Below, in pieces: positions 48,125-61,667 of a DNA stretch of 64,000 nucleotides; within the stretch, counting starts at the first letter, position 1; each line of letters starts with the position of its first letter. The stretch comes from Rhynchosporium graminicola (lineage: Eukaryota > Ascomycota > Leotiomycetes > Helotiales > Ploettnerulaceae). The stretch covers positions 62,001 to 126,000 of the forward strand of contig FJUW01000084.1 in the NCBI GenBank assembly GCA_900074885.1. Direction: 5' to 3'. Below the pieces are notes generated by a model. It was not told the DNA's origin and did not search any database. It was given only the letters and a program-made list of their open reading frames with translations. The position numbers were made by a program, and so were the translations under genes.

Positions 48125-49795
48125 CGATAGCCAGAAGTAGAGTAGTACTCAAAGAAGCAGTAGTACTATGATTCTTAATAGTAAGCGTCGAACTGTTTCT
48201 TAGTACTAAAAGGGAAGGTAGAGATTCAAGTTGCGAGCTTCCGATTAAGGTATAGTATACGCGTATAGTTAGTTAAACTAGCGCGTCTTTCTATAGCAAA
48301 TATAGTCGCGCAGAGTACTAGTAGAGAGAGTTCTTTAGCTATCGCACTTACGCTATTATTAGAAGAAGTCGAAGAAGTGTACTCTGATAACTCTAGCTCT
48401 ATTAAAGAGTCTTTAGAGTCTTTATTACTATAAATAAGCTATATAGTACTTAATACTTATACTTATATAGCAGTTAAAGTCGACGATTCCGAAATTATCG
48501 CATCTCGAGGTATAGAGTTTTCCGCGCTAGCGTCGGAAGCTACTACCTAAGTCCCTAGGACTTAAAATATACCCGATTTACTCCCTATAGACGCTAAATC
48601 GATATCTTAGGACTATCTAGAGGATTCGGAAGACCCGGAATCGGAACCTATTACTACGACTACACTAGAGCTATATAAACGTAAGAAGATAAGTAGCTCT
48701 ATATCCTTAAACTTAGCAGATAGCTATAAGCTTAAGGGAGGAGAGAATTATACGGAATAGAGAGATAAGGTACTAAATATTACTAAAACTAATAGAATTA
48801 GTAAGTTTCTTAATATTAAATCGTATAACTACGTGCCTAAAGAGGTAGACGAATAGGACGATAAGGTCGACGATAAAGCCCTTAAGAAGTAGCAAGATTA
48901 GGAGTCTAGAGAGAGTTAAATAAAGCTAGTAATTATATTAAATTATAAGGCCGGACCTCTCGCGCATATAACTAGTAAAACTACTGTATTAGATATATGG
49001 GAGGCCTTATAGGCGCAGTACGAAGGAGGTGGTAATATACTAGTATATAATGCTATATAAGATTACGTTAAGCTCTAGTATAATAATTTCAACTCTTTAG
49101 AGAAGTTTATTATCGCTTTTAAGCTCTTAATTATCAAATTAGAGACTTTGATAATAGCTCTACCTCCGGTATAGTATCTAATTATATTTATTGCTATAGT
49201 TTCAGAGAAGTGGCCTATATAGGCTAAAAGATAACGTTCTCTCTTAAGAGTTTCTTCTAGTAACGACCTAGAGACGAATAAGAAGGCTAACTTAGGAGTA
49301 ACCCTAATTAGTCTGATTAAAGATATTACTAATAAAGCTAGAGCTAATGATTCTACTAGAAAGATAGCAGGATAAGCCTTATATAGTAATAAGTTTACTT
49401 CTAATACTAAGAAAGGAGGTAGCGGAGGTGCGAAGCCGGCTAGTAAAGATTAAACTAGACCTCCTTATAAGTACTATAAATAGCTATTACTAAAGCACTC
49501 TCTAGAGAACTGCTTTATAGTTAATAAGTAGAAGAAGAAGGAGTTTAAGGAGAAGTCTGGAAAGAAGTAGATCCCGCATACCGAATAGCTAAAGAAGAAG
49601 GAGGGAGAGAGTAAGACTAATAAGACTAATAAGAAGAAGACTAGTAGTAGAAAGAAGAAGGAGAAGGATGACGATTCCGATAATAGTAGCATCTTCGGCG
49701 CAGCCCTTTTACTGTGTTTCTCTACTATTATAGCTTCTATAGCTATATTCTCTTACTATAATAAGTCACGATAGCTCTTCGATACCGGCGCTACG

Positions 49796-50024
49796 TGTTA
49801 CGGTCCGTACCATAAGGGCCTCAGGCTCCCAGGCATCATAGCAGGCAGGGCTAGCGGGATGCGGTTAGCGCGTACTCGAGGATAATTAGTTAGCATAGCC
49901 CCACGGCTATACCTAGAGAGAGAGTCGAGAGTAGAAACCTTCTCTCTATTTTTTCTTGCTTTTATAAGCGTACCTCTTAGTAGTAATATAATACCTTATA
50001 TAACCTCCTTAACGTGCTATAATA
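49796..50024 (+). repeat. 5' LTR of the inner gypsy element
   Basis: 229 bp beginning TGTTACGG. Its end, CTATAATA, is the RIP-altered form of CCGTAACA seen in the partner LTR. It matches 56391-56619 with 16 differences by my count, 14 of them transitions. Confidence 0.9.
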
Positions 50025-53000
50025 TAAGAAAAGATTATCATCTCGCTAGGAAGTAATAATATCCACTCGGAACAAATTCGAAGTCGGTATTACTTTTTTA
50101 GTATAACTCCTATGACTTTCGCCTTACTTATATAACTATAGGTGCCTTCTACTTCTATACCTTAGGAGTAAAGTATTTCAGAGAAAGCTGAACTTCCTCT
50201 CTTAATTAGTACTATCTCTATAGTATAATTCCACAAAAAAACCCTGTTGCGATATTTTTTGCGCCCTTAGCCTCGTGCTTAGCCTTACGTATTCTCGACC
50301 TTAAACTCTCTACGACCTTATGACTTCTACGAAGCTCTATAACCTTTGCGAACCTCTTACTTACGATTACGACCTTATATATATAAGAAGTGAACTCGTT
50401 AGTAGAAGCAGGTATTATAAAAGGAATCTAAAGTGAACCTAATTAGTAACCTCCTGATACCTTAATATATACTCTACTAAGGGACTTTAAGAACGTACTT
50501 ACTCTCGCGCCGTATTAATCTTTACCCTTTTAAATAAGTTACTATTAAGCTTTAGGTCCCTCTTAAGCGCGCTTTTCAGCTATAGCAGGCCCTCCTATAT
50601 ATAACTGCGCTGAAGTACTCGGGAGCTCTCTATACTAGATAGACTCAGATTCCCCGAATATAAGAAGATAAGTAGAAGCGCGCTAGCGGAAGATACTATT
50701 AGAGATACTATTAAGAGTAATATTATTAAGAAAGAAACCGGTTCAGGGTCTAATAATAATAACTTCGAGGAAGCAGATAAGGAACTTATACCTCTAAAGT
50801 TAACTTTAACTATCGACGCTACTACTTCTCCTCTACTTATATTAACTCTAATCTCTCTTACTTCGGAAATACGAAGTGCTATACTTACTTCTTAAACTAA
50901 CTCTCTATTAGAATTTATTATAGCGCCTCTCGGTTTCTTAGATAAGTAGATATAAGTTATAAACGCTACTATTACTACTACTATAACTGCTGCTCTTGCT
51001 CTAGAGGCTAACGCTAATACTACTAAGAAGTCACGATCTCTTACTATAGACCTCTAACTTGCTATAGATTACTTTCTTCTAAAACTCGACAATACTATAA
51101 AAGCTATCGAGTCTTATCGAGTTAAGTTCCCTCGCCTTCTCTTTACTAATTATAATAGTAAGATTAAGTATAATACGTAGAAGATAGATATAAAGCTCTT
51201 CTTAGAAGAATATTCTAGTAACTTCCTCGCTAGTAATATATAAGTTAAGACTTACTTTAAGTATACCGGAGAAGAAGCTAAGACTATTATCCTCTAATAT
51301 ATAGATACTAGCGCTAATAGCTAATTTAAGACTACTTCTAATATCCTTAGAGGTTTAGACTAGCGCTTCTTTAATTATAATCATATCTAGCGTGCTAATA
51401 CTACTTATAAGAACCTAAAGATAGCCGGAAATATAACTTATAACTAGTTCTGAGTTAAGTTTACTAATCTCGCTACTACTAGTAAGATCTCTAGAGATAA
51501 ATAGTTTAAGGATATCCTTAAGAAGATCTCCTTTATATTAAAGGCTTATATTATAGCCGAAAAATATAAGATAGATAGTAACTATAACCTCCTCGATAAG
51601 TACTTAGCTATTATAGATCGCGAGTCTCGTAATATTACTACTAAAGAGAACCTTATTAAGAAAGCAGCTCTTACTATTATTACTTCTATTAGAACTCTAG
51701 GTATTTTTAAGAGAGAGACCCCCTTCGATGTCGAACGTGCTACTAAGAGTAGCTCCTAGATTAACGATCGTGCTACTAAGTTAGCTATACGATTCACTCC
51801 TAAGACCGTCTCACGAGTACCTCGTACCCTTACTACTACTAATACTTATCGCCTCTATAAGAAGGAAATTTATTAAGCTTATAAATACCCTAACGCTATA
51901 AAGATCGCTAAGATAACTAGCTAAACTATAAAGGATATCGCTACTATATATAGCGCGAAAAAGGATAATAATAAGGATAGCTTATAACTTATTAAGGTCA
52001 ACGAGCTATTAGGAAACTCTTAAGCTATAGAATAATCTCCTCCTATAGTAAATGCCTCGATTTATAGAAAGACTTAAATACTGATTTCTGTTCTCTTACT
52101 AGAAGGAACTAATTCCTAGTTAATATTAAATTAAGAAGAAATAGATTATTTATTAAAATAACTATATATATTAATAGTAGAGTAAATATCTTTAGCGCAC
52201 TTCGTACCTCTATTACTCTCTAACTCTATAACTTATTAGGTATTAAATTCCTTACTCTCTCTAAACTAATTATACTTATTAGCTATAACAGATAAGCTAG
52301 CGCGGCTATTACTTACGTAATTCTCCTTACTCTTATAATAGATCGCTACTACGTTAACTTCTTATTCTTAATTACTAACCTAGGAAGTAATTATATACTT
52401 ATTAGCTAGAAGTTCTTAGAGCACTATAACTTTAAGTAGATTATAATCGCTAAACGAAGAACTATTTAGAATAGCTATTTAATATACTACTATAGTATTA
52501 CTTCGATAAACGTCTCGAGCTACTCTTATCTCCTAAGACGCTCGTGTTGAATATATAGTACTAGCTGGATTAGTAACGATAAGATACTCTATTTGAATAA
52601 GAGCTCTCTGTAGTATAAGCTCCCTTATCTCTTTAACTAAAGAAGATTTAAAAATATCCTTCCTTATTTATTAGAGAGCTTAAGTAAAAGTTCTTAAGAA
52701 TAAATAAGTTACTTACTAATTACTAACTAACGAATTCTCTTTTTACTACTTATGATCTCGTATTAAGAGTCGAGTAAGCTAATTAAGCTCTCTAACGCTA
52801 GACTGACGCTATAGTAGTTCGCCGAGCTAAAAGAGAGCTATATAAAACTAATATTAACTTGATTTCTACTACTTCTATATACTAGTTCTACTTATATCGG
52901 AAATACTATAAAAAAGCCCCTAATAATAATTCGGAAGTTCTTATTACTTCTCTTAAAGAGATCTAAGATAAGATCAAATAATATTAGGACGAGCTTATTA

Positions 53001-56000
53001 CTATTATTATAGAGTTATTAGCTCTTAATATAAGTCTATCCCCGGAAGAGGCTCGCGAAGCTAAGTACTAATAGAATAATAAGCTAGTTATAGAACGCCT
53101 CCCTAAGAAGTAGGAGGAGTTTAAAGAGCTATTCTCTACTAGAGCCTCAGACGACCTCGTAGTAAGAAGACCCGCTATCGACTACGAAATCAAGCTTACT
53201 AGTGAAAATACGCTTATAACTAAACCTCTCCGGCGTATATTAGATAAATACCTCGCTAAAGCTAAGCGTTATATTACTAAGAACCTCTATAAAGGCTTTA
53301 TCGCACTATCTAATACTCCTTAAGCTATACTAATCCTAATAGCTAAAAAAGTAAGTAGTAAGCTATAATTCTATATTAACTTTCGGAAGCTAAATAAGCT
53401 TACCTAGAAGGACTTATACCTTATTCCATTAATCGATAAGATAATAGTACGAATCTCTAAAGCGAAAATCTTCACGAAGGTCGATATTTAATAAGCGTTT
53501 TATAAAATCCGTATATTAAAAGATTCTGAAGATTTTATTACCTTTTGTACTTGATATAGGATAGATAAGTATAAGGTACTTCCCTTCGGCCTTATAAATA
53601 GACTAGCTACCTTTTAGCGTTTTATTAACGATATATTAATAGAGTATTTAGACGACTTCTGCTCGGCATACTTAGATAATATCTTAATCTATTCAGAATC
53701 AGAGGTAAAGCACGATATCTTTATATAAAAGATTCTCGAGATTCTACGGGCCTATAGCTTTTAAGCTAATATTAAGAAGTCTGAATTCGGTATTACTTAT
53801 ATGAAGTTTCTTAGATTTATTATTAGTATTAATAGAATTGAAGTTAATCCTAAGAAGATTAAGGTTATTAAGAACTAGAAATATACTAATAATGTTCGCA
53901 GCGTATAGAGCTACTTAAGGTTTTGCAATTTCTATTAATAGTTTATTAAAGACTATAGTAGTATCTGCTAACTACTTATATTACTAACTGGAAAAGACGT
54001 CTCCTTTCACTTCGGTAGAGCTTATAAGGAAGTATAAGAGCGTCTATAGTACGCTTTATAGATAGCTCCTATCTTATGTTATTACGACTTATTTAAGTAG
54101 ATTAGACTCGAAACCGACTCTTCGGATAAGGTAGTAGCTAATATACTCTTATAACTTTAAGAGAATAGAATATTTTATTTAGTCAGTTTCTTCTCTAAGA
54201 CTATAATTAACGCGGAGCTAAACTACTTAATCTACGATAAAGAGCTACTCGCGATCTTCTATTCTTTTTAATAGTATAAGCCTAAGCTACTAGGTATATA
54301 GAAGACGATCCACGTCTATATAGATTACTATACCTTAGAGTACTTTATAATAATAAAGGATCTTAACGCTTAGTAAGTAAGATAAGCTGAATTTTTCGCT
54401 TAATTCTACTTTAAGATTATATATCGGATTAGAGTTACGAATACCTTAGCTAATATACTTTCCTATAGAGATTAAGACCTTTCTCCCTTAGAAGCGAGAA
54501 AGTATATTCTATATAACTAATAGATAATCCCTAATGATAAAATTAGTAACAAGATTCTCCAGGAGATAGTACTAATATAACTCGCTGATATAGAAGTTAA
54601 CTATAGTTAATTCTACTACGCGGATTATAATACTACCTTACTACTTAGTACTCGTGCGACTATCTTACTAGTTAATTTAGTACTACTAGAACTCCCTGAA
54701 GAAGAGTTCCTAGTTAGTAAGGCCCCTGATACTATATCGATAGTCGCTTATGATATCAAGAATTATAATATTATTAACTAAGTCTTTATAGTAAATAAGA
54801 AGTCAGAAGAGCTTAAACTTCTCCGCGAAAAGGCTTAGTAATAGTACCCTGCTTATACGATAGCTAGTAGTAAGCTCTTCTTCTACGGATATTTAGAGGT
54901 CCCCTTAGAACTACTAGAGCTCTAAATAACTCTAATTCGTTATATCTACGCTTAACCTTAAGTCGCGTACGTTAGGAATAGTAAGGTTAAGCTTCTTATT
55001 AGCTATAAGTATCACTAGACTAGAATAATAGCTAATATTACTTGTTATATCTCTAACTATAGTTATACTTATATGAAAGCGAGAAGAGATAAGACTTCTG
55101 GGCTTCTCTACTCCTTACTGATTCCTGCGCGACTTTACTAGTATCTAATAATAGATTGCATAGAGCTACTATTAGATAAGAATAGTTTCGATACTAGCTT
55201 TATAATTATAAACCGACTATTAAAGAAACTAATCTTAATTCCTTACTATAAGACGATTATAGCACGATAAATAGCTAAGCTATTCGCTATCTATTAGAGT
55301 CGATACTTTAGTATACTAGATTCTATAGTCTCAGATCGAGGACTATAGTTTATTTCTAGTTTCTAGAATAAGTACTATCGAATCCTCGGTATAAAGGTTA
55401 AGCTTACTACTACTTATAACCTAAACGTTAATAGTTAAACGGAGGTTATGAACTAGTATATTAAGTAAAGATTGTATCTATTTTGCTCGTATTACTAAGA
55501 TAATTAGAGCTCGCTTCTACTAGTTATAGATATCGTATAGCTTACGCTTCCTTATGAGTCTCTTAGTATTATATCGCTATTTTAGCTATTAAATAGTTAC
55601 GAAGCAAGAACCTCTTAGGACCTGAATAACCCTTCACTATTAGCTACTACTATAGAGGCTCTTAGTTATAAGGATGCGCTATATATAGCAACTCGAATAT
55701 TAAACGCTACAGAATTCGCTAAATCCTTACTTAAAAGCTAATAAGATAAGATAGAATAGTTAGCTAACTATAGTTACCGCGAGATAGATTAAGGATTTAG
55801 AGATATAATTCTAGTTTCTATAGCGAATTAGAAGATAGATAGACTTTCACGGAAGCTCTCTAATAAGTAGTACAGACTAATAGAAGTACTAGATAAAGTA
55901 GGAGAGAGTTAGAAGCTTAAGCTACTATAGGAATAATAAATCTACTCTATTTTCCACTTATACTCGCTACGTAAATATACTGAAAATCCACTAATAGGGC

Positions 56001-56390
56001 AGGTATAGTAGATACTAGTACTAATTTAACTGCTACCAGAGTAAGACGAATAAGAAATTAAAGCTATTTTAAGCTTAAGAGTCTCTCGCAGTACCTTATA
56101 ATACTAAGTTAAGTGGACCGGAGCTAACGACGACCTTAAATAGTACTCCTGCTTAGACGCTATAATAGCTCTTTACCTGCTAAAGCATTTCTATCTACGA
56201 TATCTAATAGCGAAAGGTCCCCTAAGGCTCCTTCTAAAGTGGCTAGAGGCGTATAATAATAGTATTAACGACTATAGCGAATTGGAAGACAATAAACCTA
56301 TAATAGCTACTGCTTATGTATAGTTTTTCAAGAGAGAGGTAGCGTTTTTCGAGCTTCGCGAACGAAGCCGTTCTCGGAAGGGGGGGGTTG

Positions 56391-56619
56391 TATTACGGTC
56401 TGTACTATAAGGGCCTCAGGCTCCTAGGCATTATAGCAGGCAGGGCTAGCGGGATGCGGTTAGCGCGTACTCGAGGATAATTAGTTAGTATAGCCCCACG
56501 TCTATACCTAGAGAGAGAGTCGAGAGTAGAAACCTCCTCTCTATCTTTTCTTGCCTTTATAAGCATATCTCTTATTAGTAATATAATACCTTATATAACC
56601 TCCTTAACGTGCCGTAACA
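56391..56619 (+). repeat. 3' LTR of the inner gypsy element
   Basis: 229 bp starting TATTACGG (TGTTACGG with one G-to-A change) directly after the polypurine tract and ending CCGTAACA. The ends form an inverted repeat. Followed by target duplication CTACG. Confidence 0.9.
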
Positions 56620-57606
56620 CTACGGAGTATATATCTAACGACCTTTCTAAGTTTACCTTATATATGCTAAGAGACGATTTATAGTATATACTTACTATTA
56701 ATAGGCTGTTACACCCTACTAGGATTGGAAGTTATATAATTAAGGCGCTAAAAACCGACGGTATAGTACGCATATTAGAGTGCTACGATATACTATATAT
56801 CCTATAGTCTCTAGTCTACTTATACTCCAGTTCTAAATTAAATAAATTAGAAGGTTATTTAAATAGTTCTATTCTCTAAAAATCTAAGGAGAAGAAGATC
56901 TATATAATTAACGAAGATCTATTTATTATTAAAGAGACCTCCGGCGCAGGGTACGCTAGCCTTCCGGGTTTAAGCTTACCTGCAGCAGTAGAGTAAGCTA
57001 TAGTCGATATAGAGCTTTAGTATAGACGTATATATCACGCTAGCTTTGACGTAGTACGACGCACTTAATCTATAGTTACTAGTATGAAGTTTATAGAGCT
57101 TAAGACTAGTAGAACTCGCCTTTACGTATTATATAAGAAAGGCTGGCCTATTCGGAAGGTTAATAAGGTGTCAGTACGAGCCCGACCTGCTAGATCAATA
57201 GATGAAATCCATATAGATATAGTATACCTTAAACCTAAGGGTCTGAATAATTACTCTTACGCCTCTATCTTCTTATGCGCCTATTCGACTAGAAAGTAGG
57301 CCTTTACTTACGCTAAGAAGTCGGATATATATCTAGCTAATTAAAAGCTAATTAAGTTAGCCGAAATATAGTATTACTATAAAATTAAGGTATAGAGATA
57401 TAATAAGAGTAAGAAGTACTCTTCCTTTCAGATGAAAGAGCTTACTAACTACCTTAGAATACTACTAGAGGAGTCTACTCTATATACTTCAGAGTAAGAT
57501 AGAAGAGCTAAATACTCTATATATACGATTATCGAGAAGTTACGTATAGTTATAGTAGATCAGAATATACCTGACTATATATAGCCGGAGATTCTACTCG
57601 CCTGTA

Positions 57607-57874
57607 TATAACGATAGCTCACCTGAAGGTCACATGAGAAGAAGGATAGATACTAGGGCCTAAGTTCACAGGTATCCCGGCAGAACTAGTATCCGACTCA
57701 GTATAGTATCAGACTAGTACTAGTATATATATATAAGGTGCTTTGCACTTTATCTCTCTTCTTCTTCCTTCCTTATCTTTTTATTTCCTTCGTAGTAGAC
57801 TATATAAGACCGCTCTTAGCTTCCCTACTTATTTATTCTTACTTATATACTGCCTCGAGTCTTATATCGTTATA
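57607..57874 (+). repeat. 5' LTR of a second gypsy element
   Basis: 268 bp with inverted ends TATAACGATA and TATCGTTATA (TGTAACGATA and TATCGTTACA before RIP). It interrupts copia integrase sequence right after codons for LLAC. The five bases before it, CTGTA, would be the target duplication. It carries a TATATATATATAAGG promoter-like word near 57725. Confidence 0.7.
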
Positions 57875-60717
57875 TTAAATAAAAAGATTAAGATAGCCGG
57901 AGATAGCTTACTATAATATCTTACTACTGAGTTAGTTATTCGATAACTACTCGCATATAGCTAAGATACTAGAGATCTCTCGGATAGCTATAAATTAGGG
58001 TTTAATTTAGCTTATCGTAAATAGTATAATAGAGGAGGTCTTCGCTAATACTCTTTTAATAACCCTCTTAGTATAAAGGAATTATAGATAGATTTTAAAG
58101 AAAGTATAATAAATACCTCGGAACTTTAACTTCTATATATCGCTACTAAAATAGCTCTAATATACCCCTTTTTAAGCTACTATTATAGCTCCTAACTAAT
58201 AAACTAGAGATTTCTCTAGTTCTAAAGGACCTTAACGCGATCCTCTCTACTCTACTTCCGAACTTAATCTATTATACTCTTTCTTACTCTAAACGTCTCT
58301 TATACTAGAGAATATTAATATCTTATTAAGGAAATACTAACTAAGAGGGAAAGGAAAATAAAAGCGAAATTCCCTAGGAGTATAATCGCTAAGTACTCCT
58401 ATTACTATAGGTAACTCGAACCTGATCTATTCTCTCTTATAATAAATAGTAAACTAGGAGGAAAAGAATAACTCTCTAGAAGATACTATAGATAGACTAA
58501 TCTCCGCATAAGATAAGTTCCTTATAAGGGTCTCTTACTTATCTTCGACTCTCCTATTAGAACTAATACTATAATCTCCGCGTATTCTAAAGTTTAATAA
58601 GCTAATAAACTCTATTCTAATACGTAGTACCGAAAGAGAGGATACTATTCCTAATAAACTATCTCCCTCCCTTAGCGCTAAATCAGTAGAGTTACGCCTT
58701 AGGAAGTCTTATCTTACTAAGAAGATCCTACCCTTAGATAATAGATCAGACTTTACTTTCTTCTAATAGAGAGTATCGATATAAGACCGGCTAGCTATAA
58801 ACGCTAACTATTACTCTACGGACTTCTCTCGGCGCGTTCTCGTATAGGGACTAGTTACTAGATTAGCTAAGGAGTATCTTACGCTTTAGTACCTTACTAA
58901 TAAGTTTAAGACTAGTAATAAAATAATCTCCTTATTAGAGGAGAACTTCCTTACTAGTTTAGAGGAAGATAACTACCATAATACTTTCTACTACTTAGAA
59001 ATATAATAACTTAGCTATACCCGCGAGACTTTCGCTAAGTTTCGTAGTCGATTTTAAAGCGCTACTATCTAAAGTAAAGTTAAAAAGAAAAAGTAGTTCT
59101 TCTATATATAAGATAAGATTATATTATCCTTACGCGCTTTAACTCTTATTATTAAACTAATATAGAATAAGGACTACGCTTCTATAGTTAGATAATTACT
59201 TTCTTTTAATACTAAGTATTACTATAACTTAGAATATATCTATCCCGAGAAAGCTACTACTTAGGTATAGTACTATAAGCTGACTATTACTACTACGACC
59301 TCTACTAGTTCTACTCCTTACCGGTCCCTAAGCTTAGCCCTTTAATAAACTACTCTTATACTATATATATATACCTCTACCCTAGTATAGGCTAATATTC
59401 CCTCCGCGCTAAAACGCCTTACTACCTCGACCGCGGAACCCTTTAGGTATTATAGCTATAGATAGCTCGGTTATATTAAGCTAGATTGCTCTAACTTACT
59501 TAAGGTTTAATTAATTAACGAATTTCCGGAAGAAGAGAGAGTAACCGAGGAAGTAGTAGAGGATATACCCTCCGAATCTAGACTAATACTAGAGGGAAAT
59601 AATAAGACCTAGGTAAAAATTCCTTCCTAGGTTTATATAAGTATAATCTCTCTAATCTTAACTTTAACTCTCTAATAGGAAGTAAGTAATTTATATACTT
59701 AACTATAGTTAGTATAAATAAGCTAAGAGTCTCTATAAATAGCTTAATCAATACTAGAGCGAACGGTTATCTGTTTATTAATCGCACTCTTACTAGATAA
59801 CTATTAGAGGCCCTTAGTATTAAAATCGAGCTACTGCCTTATTCTATTCTAATACGTAGGTTCTAATAGTCTATTAGAACTCATATTACTTATTTTATAT
59901 ATTTATACCTTTCTATTAATAGTAAGTGTATTTATAACTACTCTTTTATTCTCTTCGATTTAGGATAATAAGATATAATTATTAGTATTAAATAAATGCG
60001 ATAATTCTAAGTTAAGCTAGATACGCTCTACTATAAGCTACTATAGCCGGAACGATTCTAGCTACCCTCTGATACGATAAGGAGATAATTATAACTCTAC
60101 CGCCTCGTAAACCTAGTATTAATCGATCTTACTAAATCGACGCTAATACGCGGGACTTAGCTATAAATTAGCTAGACTAATAACAATTATACTAAATAGT
60201 AGCGATATAATATATTAACGTATCGTCCTTACTATTTAATCTATTTCCGCTTATTACTAAGGAACCCGAACCTTTTTCCGCTCCGAATTTATCGAGAAAG
60301 GTACTTACGCCGAAACCCTATTATAAATACTCCTCTTAACCTCTAAGGATCTAGAAACCGGTTCCGATTTACTAAATTAGTATTATTACTTTTTATTTTA
60401 ATATAAAATATAAAAGCTCTGAATTATTCTTTATTAGTATCTATAAGATAAACTACCTCTTATAAGACTATTTAATTAGCGATTCTCCTAAGGATCCCGA
60501 TACTAAACGACTTATAGCTAAAAAGCTACCGGAATAGTATTATACTCTTAAAGAAGCCTTTTCTAAGCGGGATTCTAATATTCTTCTGCTATATCGCTTA
60601 TATAATTATAAAATTATCTTAGAAGAACTATTACTTAACGTATATTCGCTCTTATATTAGTAATCTACAGACGAATTATAAGTAACTAAGAAGTACCTTA
60701 TAGAGAACCTAGATAAG
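57607..60717 (+). mobile_element. Second Ty3/gypsy element, 5' part only, RIP-inactivated
   Basis: Downstream of its 5' LTR is a gag region (about 58180-59450) and a zinc knuckle at 59448-59489 whose first three ligands read TAT while the last Cys (TGC) survives. A protease-like stretch follows (RANGYLFINRTLTRQLLEA near 59750 with Gln stops allowed). Polymerase begins at about 60510 (KLPEQYYTLKEAFSKRDSN) and breaks off within the first RT block, at ENLDK near 60717, where other repeat DNA starts. RT core, integrase and 3' LTR are not found in the window. Stops at Gln and Trp positions are frequent. Confidence 0.7.
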
Positions 60718-61667
60718 TATTACGGGTGAGCAACGCGTACGCAGATAGTCAAGTGTAGTATTCAAGAAGTTCGATACTAGAGAGAGTCAGGTTCTAGCTT
60801 AGCTCCGAAGGAAAATATACAGGTACTACTAAGCTTAGTAAGTATAAGTATCGCTAGTGCTTAATCCTAGGGCTCGCCCCTTATATTACTCTCCTCCTCT
60901 CTCCGTTTATCTTATATCGGGATTCGCCTCTAAAGACCTGCATCTCGCCTTATTATATATAATTAGGGCTTATTATATCTGCGATTCTTTTTCTTTACTT
61001 CGTACTAACTTCGCTTAGAAGTTAATAATAATAGTAGACTAATAAAGTATAATAGCGAACCGATAGTAAAGGAATAATTAATAATACTAGTAAAGTCGTA
61101 TTAAGCCTCTAGTTATTTATTTATATAACCTTTCTATTTATTTCTAGCTTATAATAATAATAAGGCTTATTACGTCTTCTTATTTCTTTATTATCGCTCT
61201 CTCTCTTATTATTAATTAAATCAGTAAATACCCTCGCCTTAGCTATATATACCTTCTTCTATTACTTTATAGACTAATTCCCTTCTTCTTAATTAACTAT
61301 TATAAACTATAAGTTAATAAGATTATTTAGTATCGATTACTCTTTCTCTTTCGCTATCTCCTATCTTCGCTCTAAAAGTACTATATCCTGCTTATTACTA
61401 ATCAGAGTCAGATAGCTTCTATTATTTACTATATCGCTTATACCCTCTCGGGCTCTGATTATATTAACTAAGCTATAAGTACTATACTCCGCCTATTCTT
61501 AGATAGTATCCTAACGAACTTAGTTAAATTAGTCTCGATCCTATATCCGCTATAAGGATAGAAAAAAGAATTACGAGAACTTATAAGTCTTCTTCGGATT
61601 CCGCGCGAAAATAGTTAGCTTATATAATAGTCCTTAAATCTCTTATATTACTTACTTCGTCTAGACC
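60718..61667. mobile_element. Unassigned repeat fragment between two gypsy elements
   Basis: The left junction starts TATTACGGG, which would be TGTTACGGG before RIP, an LTR-like start. Bases 60725-60870 keep some CpA and TpG steps, as LTR ends elsewhere in this block do. The remainder is very AT- and pyrimidine-rich, and I could not read a retroelement domain in either direction. It may be an LTR and leader of a fourth element. Confidence 0.35.

Larger units (their letters stand above)
49796..56619 (+). mobile_element. Complete RIP-inactivated Ty3/gypsy chromovirus nested in the copia element
   Basis: 6,824 bp bounded by two 229-bp LTRs and flanked by the direct repeat CTACG (49791-49795 and 56620-56624). 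Order is gag (about 51080-51900), protease region, reverse transcriptase (FTKVDI near 53475; YLDNILIYS at 53669), RNase H (ETDSSDKVV near 54110), integrase (SDRGLQFIS near 55335) and a C-terminal chromodomain (VKWTGANDD near 56107), then a G-rich polypurine tract at about 56378-56388. The chromodomain places it with the chromoviruses. RT catalytic YLDD is YLDN, and all four zinc-knuckle ligands (51847-51888) read TAT or TAC. Stop codons are everywhere. Complete in structure, dead in coding. Confidence 0.9.
47969..57606 (+). mobile_element. RIP-inactivated Ty1/copia retrotransposon, interrupted and 3' incomplete
   Basis: After the primer-binding site come Gag (KLKGGENYTE near 48730; TTVLDIWEALQAQYE near 48980 once TAG is read as Gln) and a zinc-knuckle-like block at about 49464-49514, where two Cys positions read TAT. 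A protease motif LFDTGAT lies at 49775-49795. There a gypsy element is inserted. The frame resumes at 56620 with EYI-NDLSKFT, then the integrase: a degraded HH-CC zone near 57020-57160, the HIDIVYLKPKG block with catalytic Asp near 57210, and QNIPDYIQPEIL near 57560. It is cut again at 57607, so reverse transcriptase, RNase H and the 3' LTR are not present in the window. Dozens of TAG and TAA stand where Gln or Trp is expected. It cannot encode a protein. Confidence 0.85.

Noticed and set aside
49474..49692. Minus-strand frame rich in Leu and Phe that looks like membrane segments
   Set aside because: It is the antisense of the Lys/Glu-rich end of copia Gag.
57084..57299. Free-standing 71-codon gene in the AT-rich block
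   Set aside because: It is a chance stop-free stretch within the copia integrase remnant.
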